Source: Clostridia bacterium | Lineage (GTDB): Bacteria; Bacillota; Clostridia; Peptostreptococcales; Anaerovoracaceae | DNA: 63,016 nt | Assembly: GCA_910575405.1 (NCBI GenBank) | Contig: CAJTER010000026.1 | Location: 1 to 63,016, forward strand | Reading direction: 5' to 3' | Shown: one piece after another, positions 25,567 through 33,578 of the stretch | How the letters are laid out: each line of letters opens with the position of its first letter | How positions within the stretch are numbered: position 1 is the first letter of the stretch | The notes under the pieces: model-generated | What the model was told of the DNA's origin: nothing | The model's database searches: none | What the model saw: only the letters and a program-made list of their open reading frames with translations | Position numbers and translations under genes: made by a program

Positions 25567-26499
25567 CTACCCCATTTTGATCAGCATGGAAATGAGGGGA
25601 ATGGTGATCATGGCCATCAGAGTTGTGACAATAATGCCATCCGCTGCCAGCTTGTAATTCCGATTTTCATTTGCCGCTATAGCGGAAATGGTCGTTGCGG
25701 GAGGCAGAGCTGCCCCGAGGACAAAAACGGTTTTCAGAATATCCGGAAGTGGGGAAAATTTTACGATAAGCAGTATGAAAAGCGGCCATATCAGCATGGT
25801 CACTATGGAAAAGAGGACCAACTTTTTGTTCCGAAAGCAGTCAAGTATCCTGCCGTCCGCCAGTTGGATGCCGACGATCATCATTGCTACAGGGATCGTA
25901 ACATCGCCTACCGGCTGGATGATGCCTGCGAGATAATCTGGAATTTTAATGCCAGCAAAAAGCAGGACAACGCCCAGCACCGCTCCGATAATGCAGGGAC
26001 TTGCCAGTTTTTTCAATGCTTTCCCGATCACCGCTCTTCCGGCTCCGCTGTTGAGCTGAACGATGCAGAAGGAATACAGCACTACGTTCAGCACAATGTT
26101 GTGAAGCGCCATATAATAAACAGCTTCATTTCCAAATACGGCCATTGTCACCGGAAGCCCCATAAAGCCTGCATTAATGCTGGTAAAAATAATTTTGTAT
26201 ACCCCGATATCATTTTCTTCTCTGACGCGAAACAGCTTTACTAAAGCCTCTGCTGCAAAAATCGCCAGAATAAAATAAATGGCAGAGAGAATAAAGGTTT
26301 CAACGGTCATTTTAAAGGAGTCCTCTGACAGTGTGTTGCCGCAGATGGAATTTACCAGCATACAGGGCAATGTAATGTTCAGAATCAGCGATACGAGATG
26401 TTCCTGAGATTCGCTTTTCAGCACCTTTAGCCTGCAGGCAAAAAAGCCGATAAAAATCATGATAAAAATAGTTGAAATTTTCAAGACAATGTCCAACAT
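25567..26499 (-). CDS. AEC (auxin efflux carrier) family permease
   Basis: A 310-residue membrane protein with about ten hydrophobic segments in two halves, as in AEC/MdcF carriers of organic acids. Motifs include ILNITLPCMLVNSI in the first half, the repeated basic loop (KLFRVREEN), and LPPATTISAIAAN in the second half. GGTAAGGGA precedes the ATG. It is the last gene of the leftward lipoylation operon, 48 bases after lplA. Bacterial AEC members move malate, malonate or lactate; import of a lipoate-type or pathway acid is a guess. Confidence 0.85.
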   Translation of the reverse strand: MLDIVLKISTIFIMIFIGFFACRLKVLKSESQEHLVSLILNITLPCMLVNSICGNTLSEDSFKMTVETFILSAIYFILAIFAAEALVKLFRVREENDIGVYKIIFTSINAGFMGLPVTMAVFGNEAVYYMALHNIVLNVVLYSFCIVQLNSGAGRAVIGKALKKLASPCIIGAVLGVVLLFAGIKIPDYLAGIIQPVGDVTIPVAMMIVGIQLADGRILDCFRNKKLVLFSIVTMLIWPLFILLIVKFSPLPDILKTVFVLGAALPPATTISAIAANENRNYKLAADGIIVTTLMAMITIPLISMLIKMG

Positions 26500-26547
26500 A
26501 TTCCCTTACCCCCGTTTCGTCTTTCTGCTTCTCCCTACATGCCCCTT

Positions 26548-27540
26548 TTACACGAGCATCTGCACAATTTCCTCCATATGGATTCCATGTAGCTTTTCGT
26601 TTACCTGAAGGTTTGCCAAAACCGTTCGTATTTCCTCTCTTTGATAATCGCATCCCACCAGCCTTTCTTCGAGAAGTGTTTTATCCAGAGTGCCGAAAAA
26701 GTCTCCGTAAATTCCCGCTTCCGTGATTTTTCCCTTCTCTATATTGAGGCATACCTTCATAGTACCGCCCTGAAAATGCCCGGTTCTGGTGAGATTGCAC
26801 TTGGGATTTTTGCCATAGAGGTTTTCCCTGTCCTGAAATTTTTCTTCCGCGATTTTTCGGATCGCGCCAATATCCTTCTGTGACAGCTGATAGGTTTCTC
26901 CATGGTGCCCCATGATATGGCGCACCATGCAGGCTTTGAATGCCTGGCTGCTTACTGGCTGCTTCAGATGATCAGCGATATTGGTAACTCGATCCCTGAC
27001 CGATTTGATCCCCTTTGAAGCGATCTTATAGCCCGATACCTTTGTGCTCCGCTCCATTTCCCCAAAGTCCGTGCTGTACAGAAGTGAACCGTGATGTACG
27101 GTAAATCCATTGTGCATATACTGGGCTGTTCCCGAAAACTTGCGGCCTGCTATAAGCAGATCGTTTCTCCCGTTAAATTCCGCCTCCAGTCCCAGCTCTT
27201 TTAAAGCGCTGATAATGGGGTCAGTATATTCCTGGAACTCGATTTCCTGGCCTTCGTTTTTTGTAATAAAGCCGTACTGCCATCCGCCCAGATCCGTGTA
27301 AATCGTCCCGCCTCCGGACATCCGGCGCACCAGGGCGATGTTTTTCTTGGCTGCATACTCCTGATTGATTTCTTCCAGAGTATTCTGATATTTGCCTACC
27401 ATCAGCGTAGGATAGGTTCTCCAAAACAGCAGGACGGTGGCCTCATCAAAAGTTTTTTCTCCTGTCAGATAATATTCCAGGCCAAAATTGAAGTATGGAT
27501 CCAGTGAATTGCTGTCAATATAAATGATCTTATTTTTCAT
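26548..27540 (-). CDS. lplA: lipoate-protein ligase A (first copy)
   Basis: A 330-residue ligase that activates lipoate with ATP and attaches it to a lysine of lipoyl domains. Motifs: LMVGKYQNTLEEIN, RRMSGGGTIYTDLGG (lipoyl-AMP loop), GRNDLLIAGRKFSGTAQ with the catalytic Lys, and HHGSLLY. A C-terminal accessory domain of about 90 residues is present, as in E. coli LplA. ATG at 27540 overlaps the end of lipA by 11 bases, so the two are translationally coupled. A second ligase of similar size is encoded three genes upstream. Confidence 0.92.
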   Translation of the reverse strand: MKNKIIYIDSNSLDPYFNFGLEYYLTGEKTFDEATVLLFWRTYPTLMVGKYQNTLEEINQEYAAKKNIALVRRMSGGGTIYTDLGGWQYGFITKNEGQEIEFQEYTDPIISALKELGLEAEFNGRNDLLIAGRKFSGTAQYMHNGFTVHHGSLLYSTDFGEMERSTKVSGYKIASKGIKSVRDRVTNIADHLKQPVSSQAFKACMVRHIMGHHGETYQLSQKDIGAIRKIAEEKFQDRENLYGKNPKCNLTRTGHFQGGTMKVCLNIEKGKITEAGIYGDFFGTLDKTLLEERLVGCDYQREEIRTVLANLQVNEKLHGIHMEEIVQMLV

Positions 27541-28369
27541 GGCTAAGCGCCTCCTCCGCGCGGTAGGAGCTTCTCACTAGAGCGCCGCTGGCAACAAAGG
27601 AAAAGCCTTTTTCATCTCCTACTTTTTTGTACGATTCAAACTGCTGTTCTGAAACGCATTCCTTTACAGCGATATGCTCTGGTGAAGGCTGAAGATACTG
27701 TCCAATAGTCAGAATGTTGCACCCGGCTGCCCGCACATCATCCATCAGCTGGAAGACTTCCGCCTCCGTTTCACCCAAGCCTGCCATGATCCCTGTCTTT
27801 GTGAGGATTTCCGGAGCCTTGGATTTTACATAGGAAAGCACTTCCAGGGAACGCTGATAATCCGCCTGGGGCCGCACATCCTCATAAAGACGCTGGATGG
27901 TTTCCATATTGTGGTTGATAACTTCCGGCTTTGCGGCAATCACTTTGTCCAGGCTTTCTCTACTGCCTTTAAAATCCGGAATCAGAACTTCGATTGTAAT
28001 GTCTGGATTTTTTTCTCTCACAGTTCTTACTACCTCCGCAAAATGCCCAGCTCCTCCGTCCGGCAGATCGTCTCTCGTTACGCTGGTAATTACAATATGC
28101 TTTAATCCTAGCCTACCGGCTGCCTGGGCGATATGCATCGGCTCCTCCGGATCCAGTGTCTCCGCAGGCCCGCAGGTCACATTGCAGAACCGGCAGTTTC
28201 TAGTACACCGGCTCCCCATGATCATAAAGGTGGCAGTCCTGCGCCGGTAGCATTCTCCCATGTTGGGACAGTTTGCCTCCTTGCAGACCGTATTTAAATT
28301 CAGCTGCTGTATGAGCCTGCTGATTTCGTCAATTGCATTCTGGTTGTATCTTACTTTCATCTTTTCCAT
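27530..28369 (-). CDS. lipA: lipoyl synthase LipA (radical SAM)
   Basis: A 279-residue radical SAM enzyme that inserts two sulfurs into octanoyl-lysine. Both clusters are visible: the auxiliary CKEANCPNMGEC (C-x4-C-x5-C) and the radical SAM CTRNCRFC (C-x3-C-x2-C). The conserved C-terminal RSSY serine motif (VRSSYRAEE) is present. ATG at 28369 (MEKMKVRYNQ) follows AAAGGTGATGAT; an upstream extension to 28426 lacks family sequence. Flanked by two lipoate ligases and a free lipoyl domain, it can complete lipoyl groups from octanoate loaded by LplA. No LipB or LipM gene is seen nearby. Confidence 0.95.
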   Translation of the reverse strand: MEKMKVRYNQNAIDEISRLIQQLNLNTVCKEANCPNMGECYRRRTATFMIMGSRCTRNCRFCNVTCGPAETLDPEEPMHIAQAAGRLGLKHIVITSVTRDDLPDGGAGHFAEVVRTVREKNPDITIEVLIPDFKGSRESLDKVIAAKPEVINHNMETIQRLYEDVRPQADYQRSLEVLSYVKSKAPEILTKTGIMAGLGETEAEVFQLMDDVRAAGCNILTIGQYLQPSPEHIAVKECVSEQQFESYKKVGDEKGFSFVASGALVRSSYRAEEALSHEK

Positions 28370-28454
28370 ATCATCACCTTTTCTGCAGCTATTGCCATTC
28401 AGGCCTCTATGCCTCAGTCCTTCCATTCTATACCCGTGCGTTCCGGCTCTTGCC

Positions 28455-28697
28455 TTATGCCCTCAGCACTGCTACAGTCTGTCCCGGCTTGATGGGATCG
28501 CCCTCTTCAAAGCAGAGCCTTTCCAGCACACCGTCTTCCGTTGCCTCGATTTCACAGACCACTTTGTCGGTTTCTACCTCAAAGAGAACGTCGCCTGCCT
28601 GAACCTGCTCCTGCGGCTCCTTTGCCCAGGCAACCAGCACCGCTTCTTCCATGGATGGGCTTAGCTTTGGCATTGTAATATTTTTTGTTTCTTTCAT
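28455..28697 (-). CDS. free-standing lipoyl (biotinyl-lipoyl) carrier domain
   Basis: An 80-residue single lipoyl domain. The lipoylated lysine sits in VETDKVVCEIEA, flanked by the usual EGDPIKPGQTVAVL end. It is cut off from any E2 catalytic part. ATG at 28697 (MKETKNITMP) has AGGAGG about ten bases ahead. It lies between lplA copy two and lipA, so it may act as a lipoyl carrier, an assembly scaffold for LipA, or a detachable arm for the dehydrogenase complex at 36-42 kb. Biotin attachment is unlikely because the Met-Lys-Met motif is absent. Confidence 0.85.
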   Translation of the reverse strand: MKETKNITMPKLSPSMEEAVLVAWAKEPQEQVQAGDVLFEVETDKVVCEIEATEDGVLERLCFEEGDPIKPGQTVAVLRA

Positions 28698-28710
28698 TTT
28701 CCTGTTCCTC

Positions 28711-29688
28711 CTAAAATAAATAATATAACAGCTTTTCTGACTCACTTCCTGCCAGAAGCTTTAACACCTGTTTTAAAACTTCATAACGATAAGGGAGATT
28801 TTGCAGCCGCTCCTCTATGAGTTCCGCCTTTTCTTCCTCTGAACCCTTCAGCCTTATTTGGCACTCCGCAATATAGCCCTTGCGAATCAGCAGCTGTACC
28901 CGCACCGGGTATTTAGATTCCCGGCTTTCCTTGCAGAAGGTAAAGTCCGGCGATTTTCCAAAATTCCAATCCCAGGAAGAGTATTTCTCTTCCGCCGCTT
29001 TTTTAACCGCTTCTTCTGCCGCTTTTTCCAACGCCAGCTCCTCCATCCTTGCTCCTTCTGCCAGCCCCTCTGCCAACTCATCCTCCAGCCGCTGCAGTGT
29101 CATGCCCTTGTCCGTAAAATAATCCTTGATATTGGTGACGCTGCTTCTTACGGATTTGACTGCTTTTGACTCAATATGTCCGTCTGTCGGCTGTAGGAAT
29201 TTTCTCAGCCCCAGAAGGTCTGCATCGAACAAAAGCGTTCCGTGGTGCAGAATTCGTCCTTTTTTAACGGTCTGGGCACTGCCGGAGATTTTCTTTCCGC
29301 ATACGACAATATCACTGTGCTTTTTCTTTTCCGCCGGAACCCCCAGACGGTTTAACGTTTTGATAAGGGGCCCAATAAACCGATCGTATCCCGCAAAGCT
29401 TCCCGGATCATAATCCGTAATATAGGAATAGTTGAGATTTCCCAGATCGTGAAAAACCGTCCCTCCTCCCGTATTTCTCCGCACAACCGGTATTTGTGCC
29501 TGCTCAATGGCCGGAATATTCACTTCTTCGTACACATTCTGATATTTTCCCACGATAATGCTCTGCTGGTTTTTCCAGAGGAGCAGGTATGTTCCGGTTT
29601 TTTCATGTTCAAAAAGATATTCCTCCAGCGACAGATTATAAGCGATATCAGTGCTATTTGTTTTCATCACCTTAAAGCTCTGTTCCAC
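28711..29688 (-). CDS. lplA: lipoate-protein ligase A (second copy)
   Basis: A 325-residue relative of the 26548 ligase: IIVGKYQNVYEEVN, RRNTGGGTVFHDLGN, KKHSDIVVCGKKISGSAQ with the catalytic Lys, HHGTLLF, and a C-terminal accessory domain. The start is set at GTG 29688, eight bases after AAGGAGG; a GTG at 29709 sits before that site and an ATG at 29667 lacks one. First gene of the lipoylation operon, directly behind a near-consensus sigma-54 promoter. Two diverged ligases may prefer different acceptors (E2, E3 or the free domain) or different acids (octanoate or lipoate). Confidence 0.9.
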   Translation of the reverse strand: MEQSFKVMKTNSTDIAYNLSLEEYLFEHEKTGTYLLLWKNQQSIIVGKYQNVYEEVNIPAIEQAQIPVVRRNTGGGTVFHDLGNLNYSYITDYDPGSFAGYDRFIGPLIKTLNRLGVPAEKKKHSDIVVCGKKISGSAQTVKKGRILHHGTLLFDADLLGLRKFLQPTDGHIESKAVKSVRSSVTNIKDYFTDKGMTLQRLEDELAEGLAEGARMEELALEKAAEEAVKKAAEEKYSSWDWNFGKSPDFTFCKESRESKYPVRVQLLIRKGYIAECQIRLKGSEEEKAELIEERLQNLPYRYEVLKQVLKLLAGSESEKLLYYLF

Positions 29689-29744
29689 CGGGTATTCCTC
29701 CTTTCCCACGCCTTTTTCATGTCAATTTTATGTCAATATCTATT

Positions 29745-29759
29745 GCAACTTTTGTGCCA
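29745..29759 (-). promoter_or_regulatory. sigma-54 promoter of the lipoylation operon
   Basis: Minus strand TGGCAC-AAAAG-TTGC (29759 to 29745), a full -24/-12 match, about 57 bases before the lplA start codon. Confidence 0.85.
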
Positions 29760-29873
29760 CTTATGTTTTTAATCAGATCGCTCTGTCAAAATTACTGCAA
29801 TCCTTGCAAATTCCGGCATTTTTTCCATTAGCTAAGCGCTGTTCTCTGTCATTTTTCTCAAAACAGCCCGATA

Positions 29874-29920
29874 TGTCATATGACACGTGTCTCAATTTCA
29901 TGTCATTTTGTGTCATTTTG
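29874..29920. promoter_or_regulatory. palindromic activator site between two divergent sigma-54 promoters
   Basis: TGTCATATGACA (29874-29885) is a perfect 12-base palindrome, overlapped by a second one, GACACGTGTC (29882-29891). Two further TGTCAT words follow (29901-29906 and 29911-29916). The first palindrome is centred at 29879.5, exactly midway between the -24/-12 boxes at 29745-29759 and 29999-30013. The same TGTCAT/ATGACA word recurs upstream of the promoters at 42045 and 48614. The sites and both promoters fill most of the 439-base gap 29689-30127. Confidence 0.65.
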
Positions 29921-29998
29921 CAGCCGTGCAGCCATCTATGCTGCCGCTGCCCCTTGCAATAACCGGCCTTTGAAAAAATTCCTTTTATATAAGGGAAA

Positions 29999-30013
29999 TG
30001 GCATATTCCTTGC
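29999..30013 (+). promoter_or_regulatory. sigma-54 promoter of the divergent AEC permease
   Basis: TGGCAT-ATTCC-TTGC (29999-30013), a good -24/-12 match, about 115 bases before the ATG at 30128. Confidence 0.8.
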
Positions 30014-30127
30014 TTTTTATAAAAATAGGAAGAACGATTGGCAGTGTTTCCTGCATGGTTTACTGGCATGCTGACATGGTTTGCCGCAGTATCAAATACA
30101 AAATTTTATGACTGGGAGGTTAAGAAC

Positions 30128-31057
30128 ATGCTGAATGGAATTATCAGTGTATTAGTCGTATTTATTATTTTAGGAGTTGGATTTTATTTTACAAAGAAAA
30201 AGCACTGGCCGGAGAATGCGAATAAAGTATTTTCTACCACCGTAATCCGCATCGCCGCGCCAGCTCTCGCTGTTGTCAGCATTGAGAACCGGTTTACACC
30301 GGCTCTTCTAAAAGCCTCTGTCCTCAATCTGGCGGCCATTGCAGCGAGCCTGTTTGTGCTCTATGGAGCCGGATGCATTCTGGCAAAGCTCCTGAAGCTG
30401 CCGTACAAAAAGAAGGCTGTATTTAAAGTGACTTTTGCCTTTAATAACACCATGTTTATCGGGCTTCCCATCAACCAAATCATTTTCGGCCATGACGGGC
30501 TGCCCTATCTTTTTACGTTTTATCTGGTTACCATCGTTCTGTTTTGGAGTCTAGGGGCTTATACTCTGTCCAAGGCCTCCGAATCTGAGTCTACGGCATT
30601 TTCCATAAAAAAAGTCTTCAGTCCCGGCCTCATCGGTGTCATGATCGGATGCCTCCTTGCGGGCTTTCAATGGAAGCTTCCCCTTATTTTGGAAACCTCC
30701 CTCACCTATCTTGGCGATATCTGCGTGCCCCTGTCCCTTCTGGTCATTGGCTCCAATCTGGCCAAGTCCCTTTCCGGCTCCAAAAACTTTCAGAGGATCA
30801 CCATGGATCAGATCATTGTTATGCTGGGGAAATTTATCATCCATCCGCTGATCATCTGGGGAATTTTTACCCTGCTTCAGGTCTCGGCTCTTCCTCTGAA
30901 GGTCTTCATCCTCACTGCCTCACTTCCATGCCACGCCCAGACGGCCATCATGGCAGAATACTACGATCTGGAAGGGAAATACGCCTCGAATCTTGTCAGT
31001 CTGTCCACGTTGATCAGCCTGATTACCATTCCAATTTATGCGTCTATCCTATTGTAA
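30128..31057 (+). CDS. AEC (auxin efflux carrier) family permease (second)
   Basis: A 309-residue polytopic carrier of the same family as the one at 25567. It has an N-terminal hydrophobic helix, a FNNTMFIGLPINQIIFG segment, and SLPCHAQTAIMAEYY in the last third. The start is ATG at 30128, 10 bases after GGGAGG; an earlier in-frame ATG at 30038 has no site. It is transcribed away from the lipoylation operon from its own -24/-12 promoter and shares the central palindrome, so both permeases are probably induced together. Substrate likely an organic acid; not determined. Confidence 0.85.
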   Translation: MLNGIISVLVVFIILGVGFYFTKKKHWPENANKVFSTTVIRIAAPALAVVSIENRFTPALLKASVLNLAAIAASLFVLYGAGCILAKLLKLPYKKKAVFKVTFAFNNTMFIGLPINQIIFGHDGLPYLFTFYLVTIVLFWSLGAYTLSKASESESTAFSIKKVFSPGLIGVMIGCLLAGFQWKLPLILETSLTYLGDICVPLSLLVIGSNLAKSLSGSKNFQRITMDQIIVMLGKFIIHPLIIWGIFTLLQVSALPLKVFILTASLPCHAQTAIMAEYYDLEGKYASNLVSLSTLISLITIPIYASILL

Positions 31058-31129
31058 GGACATACGCTACAGCATCTGCCGGTCTCTATCCGCCTAGATA
31101 GCAAAAAATTTTGAACAATCAAAAAACAG

Positions 31130-31158
31130 TTGACAGCCTTCTTCTACTTTGCTATGAT
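31130..31158 (+). promoter_or_regulatory. sigma-A promoter of the structured leader and M28 gene
   Basis: TTGACA (31130-31135), 17-base spacer, TATGAT (31153-31158); start expected near 31165. Confidence 0.75.
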
Positions 31159-31164
31159 AACAGT

Positions 31165-31303
31165 GGAACAACCAGTCTAAAGCAGGCGGATGTTTTTAGT
31201 CGAATTTATGTTGAAAGTTGAGAACTGGAAGAGAAAACGAATTGTTCGCTCACCACAGACCAACACAAAGGATTTCTTTGTGTTGGTCTTTTTTGGTTGT
31301 TCC
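31165..31303 (+). ncRNA. structured leader RNA with intrinsic terminator (riboswitch-like or small RNA)
   Basis: From the expected start at 31165 the RNA can fold GAACAA (31166-31171) with TTGTTC (31242-31247), enclosing CCAGT/ACTGG (31172-31176, 31224-31228) and CTAAA/TTTAG (31177-31181, 31195-31199). A very strong terminator follows: GACCAACACAAAG/CTTTGTGTTGGTC and six T (31258-31294). GGTTGTTCC (31295-31303), just past the terminator, is complementary to the first nine bases. It precedes the M28 gene by 66 bases. No known riboswitch or T-box consensus was recognised. It explains most of the 311-base gap 31058-31368. Confidence 0.55.
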
Positions 31304-31368
31304 AAAGGTTATTGATTTTATATGTATGAATCACAAGTGCTGCTATTTGCAGTGAGAAAGGAGAAAAA

Positions 31369-33486
31369 ATGAAGAAGCATCTGGCATTATTACTCGTACT
31401 TATTATAGTACTGAGCGCTTTTACTGCCTGCGGCGGAAAGGGCGAAAGCGGGCAGAGCGCGGAAAAGCCCGATTATCCGGAAGATTTTCAGGCATTTCTC
31501 AATGCTCTGGATGTAGACTTTTCCAGCGAAGTGGACAAAACGGTATCCGAACAGGGTGACGATCCGGCTCTCGGCTTTCGATCAGCAGGTTCCCCGGCAG
31601 AAAAAGCTACAGCCGACTATATCGAAAAAACCATGAAGGAAATCGGCCTTCAGAATGTCACGGTTGATCAAACCGACCTGGACGGCTGGACCTTTAAGGG
31701 TGCGGACCTGACCTTTACCGATTCAGAGGGAAAAGAAAAAAAGGTCACCCTGGGCGGCTATCAGACTACGATTCAGGCAAAAAATGAAAAAATTCCTGTC
31801 GTTTACCTGGAAAAAGGAACTGCCGCGAATTATGAAGGCGTCAATGTAAAGGATAAGCTGGTTCTCATCGATATTGATCAAAATGAAGAATGGTGGATCA
31901 ACAGCCCTGCCTATCAGGCTCATGTCAAGGGAGCCAAAGCCGTTCTGGCCAACTCCGCTATGCCTGTGGAAATGGGTGATCGCATCGGTACTCAGGATAT
32001 GTGCGGACCTGCAGACGCCCCTGCCCTGGGAATCAGCCAGGATGATACGGATGCGATTAAAGACGCCATCAAGGCTTCCGGAAAAAAGGAAATCCAGGTT
32101 ACGTTTAACGCAGATTCGAAAGTAACCCCCGATTCTCACAGCCAAAATGTATGGGGTGAAATCCCTGGGAAAACCGATGAAGTGATTTATATGATGGCTC
32201 ACATGGATGGATATTTCCATTCCTATTTTGATGATGCCTCCGGAGTTGGACTGATGATGGGTACTGCCAAAGCCATGATCGACAGCGGCTATAAGCCGGA
32301 AAAGACGATCCGTTTTATCTGCCATGGAGCTGAGGAATGGGGCCGCGAAAACAGTCAGGCGGACTGGGCTATCGGTTCCTATGAGCAGATCCGCAGCATC
32401 CATCCCGAATGGGCGGAGAACGCCTTTGCCATCGTAAATATTGATGGAGCGTATTGCGTAGAAAAGGAGACTACCTTTGGTATTGCAGTCTGTGAAGAGC
32501 TTTATAATTACATCGCTCCCATTGCCCAGCCCATGATCAAAGCCTCTCCTTATAAATATCGTTATATGATACCGCCGAGCACTTATAAGGAAGACTTTAA
32601 CTATGTACAGCTGGGAGTTCCTTCTGTTTCAACCGCCAAAGGCGAGGAAACCATTTTCTACGATACAGGCTATCACACTTCCGCTGACAGCAGAGAAGTA
32701 ATGGGCTTTGACGATGACGCATGGCTTTGGATGCACACGCTGTATGCAAGATTTGTCTATGAGTTTGACGACACACCGGTACGGCCCATGGATTTTTCCA
32801 CCCGGTTTGAAGCGCTTAAGGATTCTTATGATGAATCTGTTGTAAAGGATGAGGAACTAAGGGAAAAAATTGATGCTGCCATCGAAGCCGCAAAACCTGT
32901 GACCGAGAAGATCAACAAGCTGAACGCCGACTATTCCAAGGCAGTCAGTGAAGAGGATACCCAGACTGCTGATTCCATTAAGAAGCAGGCTGTGGCATTA
33001 AACAAAGAGCTTCACCGAACATACCTTCAGGTGCAGAAGGCCCTGCTCCACCTGGATCAGGAAATGTCCATCATCTTCCCCCACGAAAACAGGCAGTCCA
33101 ACATTCTGGGACTTCGCGCTGCCATCCGCTCTCTGGAAGCGGGCAATGGTCAGGAAGCCTATGAAGAACATCTTTCCGGAGTGGGCAATGGCTGGTACGC
33201 CATGTTCTTTGACAAGGAAACCCTTGATTTCGCGGCAAAATCCTTTGGACCTGGATTGAAAAACACCTGGGCAGAAGGCCTTGTAGATGTGGATGACTGT
33301 GATGTACAGGATGTGGTACGTTCTCTCATGAAAAAGACGGAAAAGAAAAATACCGATTACAAGAATGAGATCAAGACTCTCAAAAAACTGGTCAACCAGC
33401 AGGAAAAGCATCTTGACAAAGTAATCAGTGAAGAAAAATCTGGACTGGATAAGCTGGTAAACACTCTGAATGAACTGAATATCTAA
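31369..33486 (+). CDS. M28 family metallopeptidase lipoprotein
   Basis: A 705-residue secreted lipoprotein. The signal peptide ends in LSAFTAC with lipid-anchored Cys21. A PA-like insert lies near 130-250. The M28 zinc core follows: MAHMDG (His), DDASGVG (Asp), GAEEWG (Glu-Glu), NIDGAY (Asp) and YHTSAD (His), so all five ligands are present. The last 200 residues are helical and charged, with EKKNTDYKNEIKTLKKL suggesting coiled coil. It should act outside the membrane as an aminopeptidase-like enzyme. AAAGGAG precedes the ATG. A terminator-bearing leader lies upstream; the two-component genes downstream face it. Confidence 0.85.
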   Translation: MKKHLALLLVLIIVLSAFTACGGKGESGQSAEKPDYPEDFQAFLNALDVDFSSEVDKTVSEQGDDPALGFRSAGSPAEKATADYIEKTMKEIGLQNVTVDQTDLDGWTFKGADLTFTDSEGKEKKVTLGGYQTTIQAKNEKIPVVYLEKGTAANYEGVNVKDKLVLIDIDQNEEWWINSPAYQAHVKGAKAVLANSAMPVEMGDRIGTQDMCGPADAPALGISQDDTDAIKDAIKASGKKEIQVTFNADSKVTPDSHSQNVWGEIPGKTDEVIYMMAHMDGYFHSYFDDASGVGLMMGTAKAMIDSGYKPEKTIRFICHGAEEWGRENSQADWAIGSYEQIRSIHPEWAENAFAIVNIDGAYCVEKETTFGIAVCEELYNYIAPIAQPMIKASPYKYRYMIPPSTYKEDFNYVQLGVPSVSTAKGEETIFYDTGYHTSADSREVMGFDDDAWLWMHTLYARFVYEFDDTPVRPMDFSTRFEALKDSYDESVVKDEELREKIDAAIEAAKPVTEKINKLNADYSKAVSEEDTQTADSIKKQAVALNKELHRTYLQVQKALLHLDQEMSIIFPHENRQSNILGLRAAIRSLEAGNGQEAYEEHLSGVGNGWYAMFFDKETLDFAAKSFGPGLKNTWAEGLVDVDDCDVQDVVRSLMKKTEKKNTDYKNEIKTLKKLVNQQEKHLDKVISEEKSGLDKLVNTLNELNI

Positions 33487-33496
33487 ATTTTGCGCA

Positions 33497-33555
33497 GGGT
33501 CAGCTGCAGGTGGGAAAGCGCCTTCACGGCTGACCCCTTTTTCTTTTCTATCATT
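33497..33555 (+). terminator. intrinsic terminator after the M28 gene
   Basis: GGGTCAGC (33497-33504) pairs with GCTGACCC (33539-33546), followed by a run of T. It lies between the convergent M28 gene and response-regulator gene. Confidence 0.65.
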
Positions 33556-33578
33556 CACGTAACACACGAGTATCATGG

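Noticed and set aside
28455-28697. Free lipoyl domain as a broken-off end of an E2 gene
   Set aside because: It has its own AGGAGG, a proper start and stop, a complete domain and intact operon neighbours, so it is not a fragment.
31165-31303. T-box or known riboswitch before the M28 gene
   Set aside because: No T-box bulge sequence and no conserved riboswitch core was found, so it is only reported as an unassigned structured leader.
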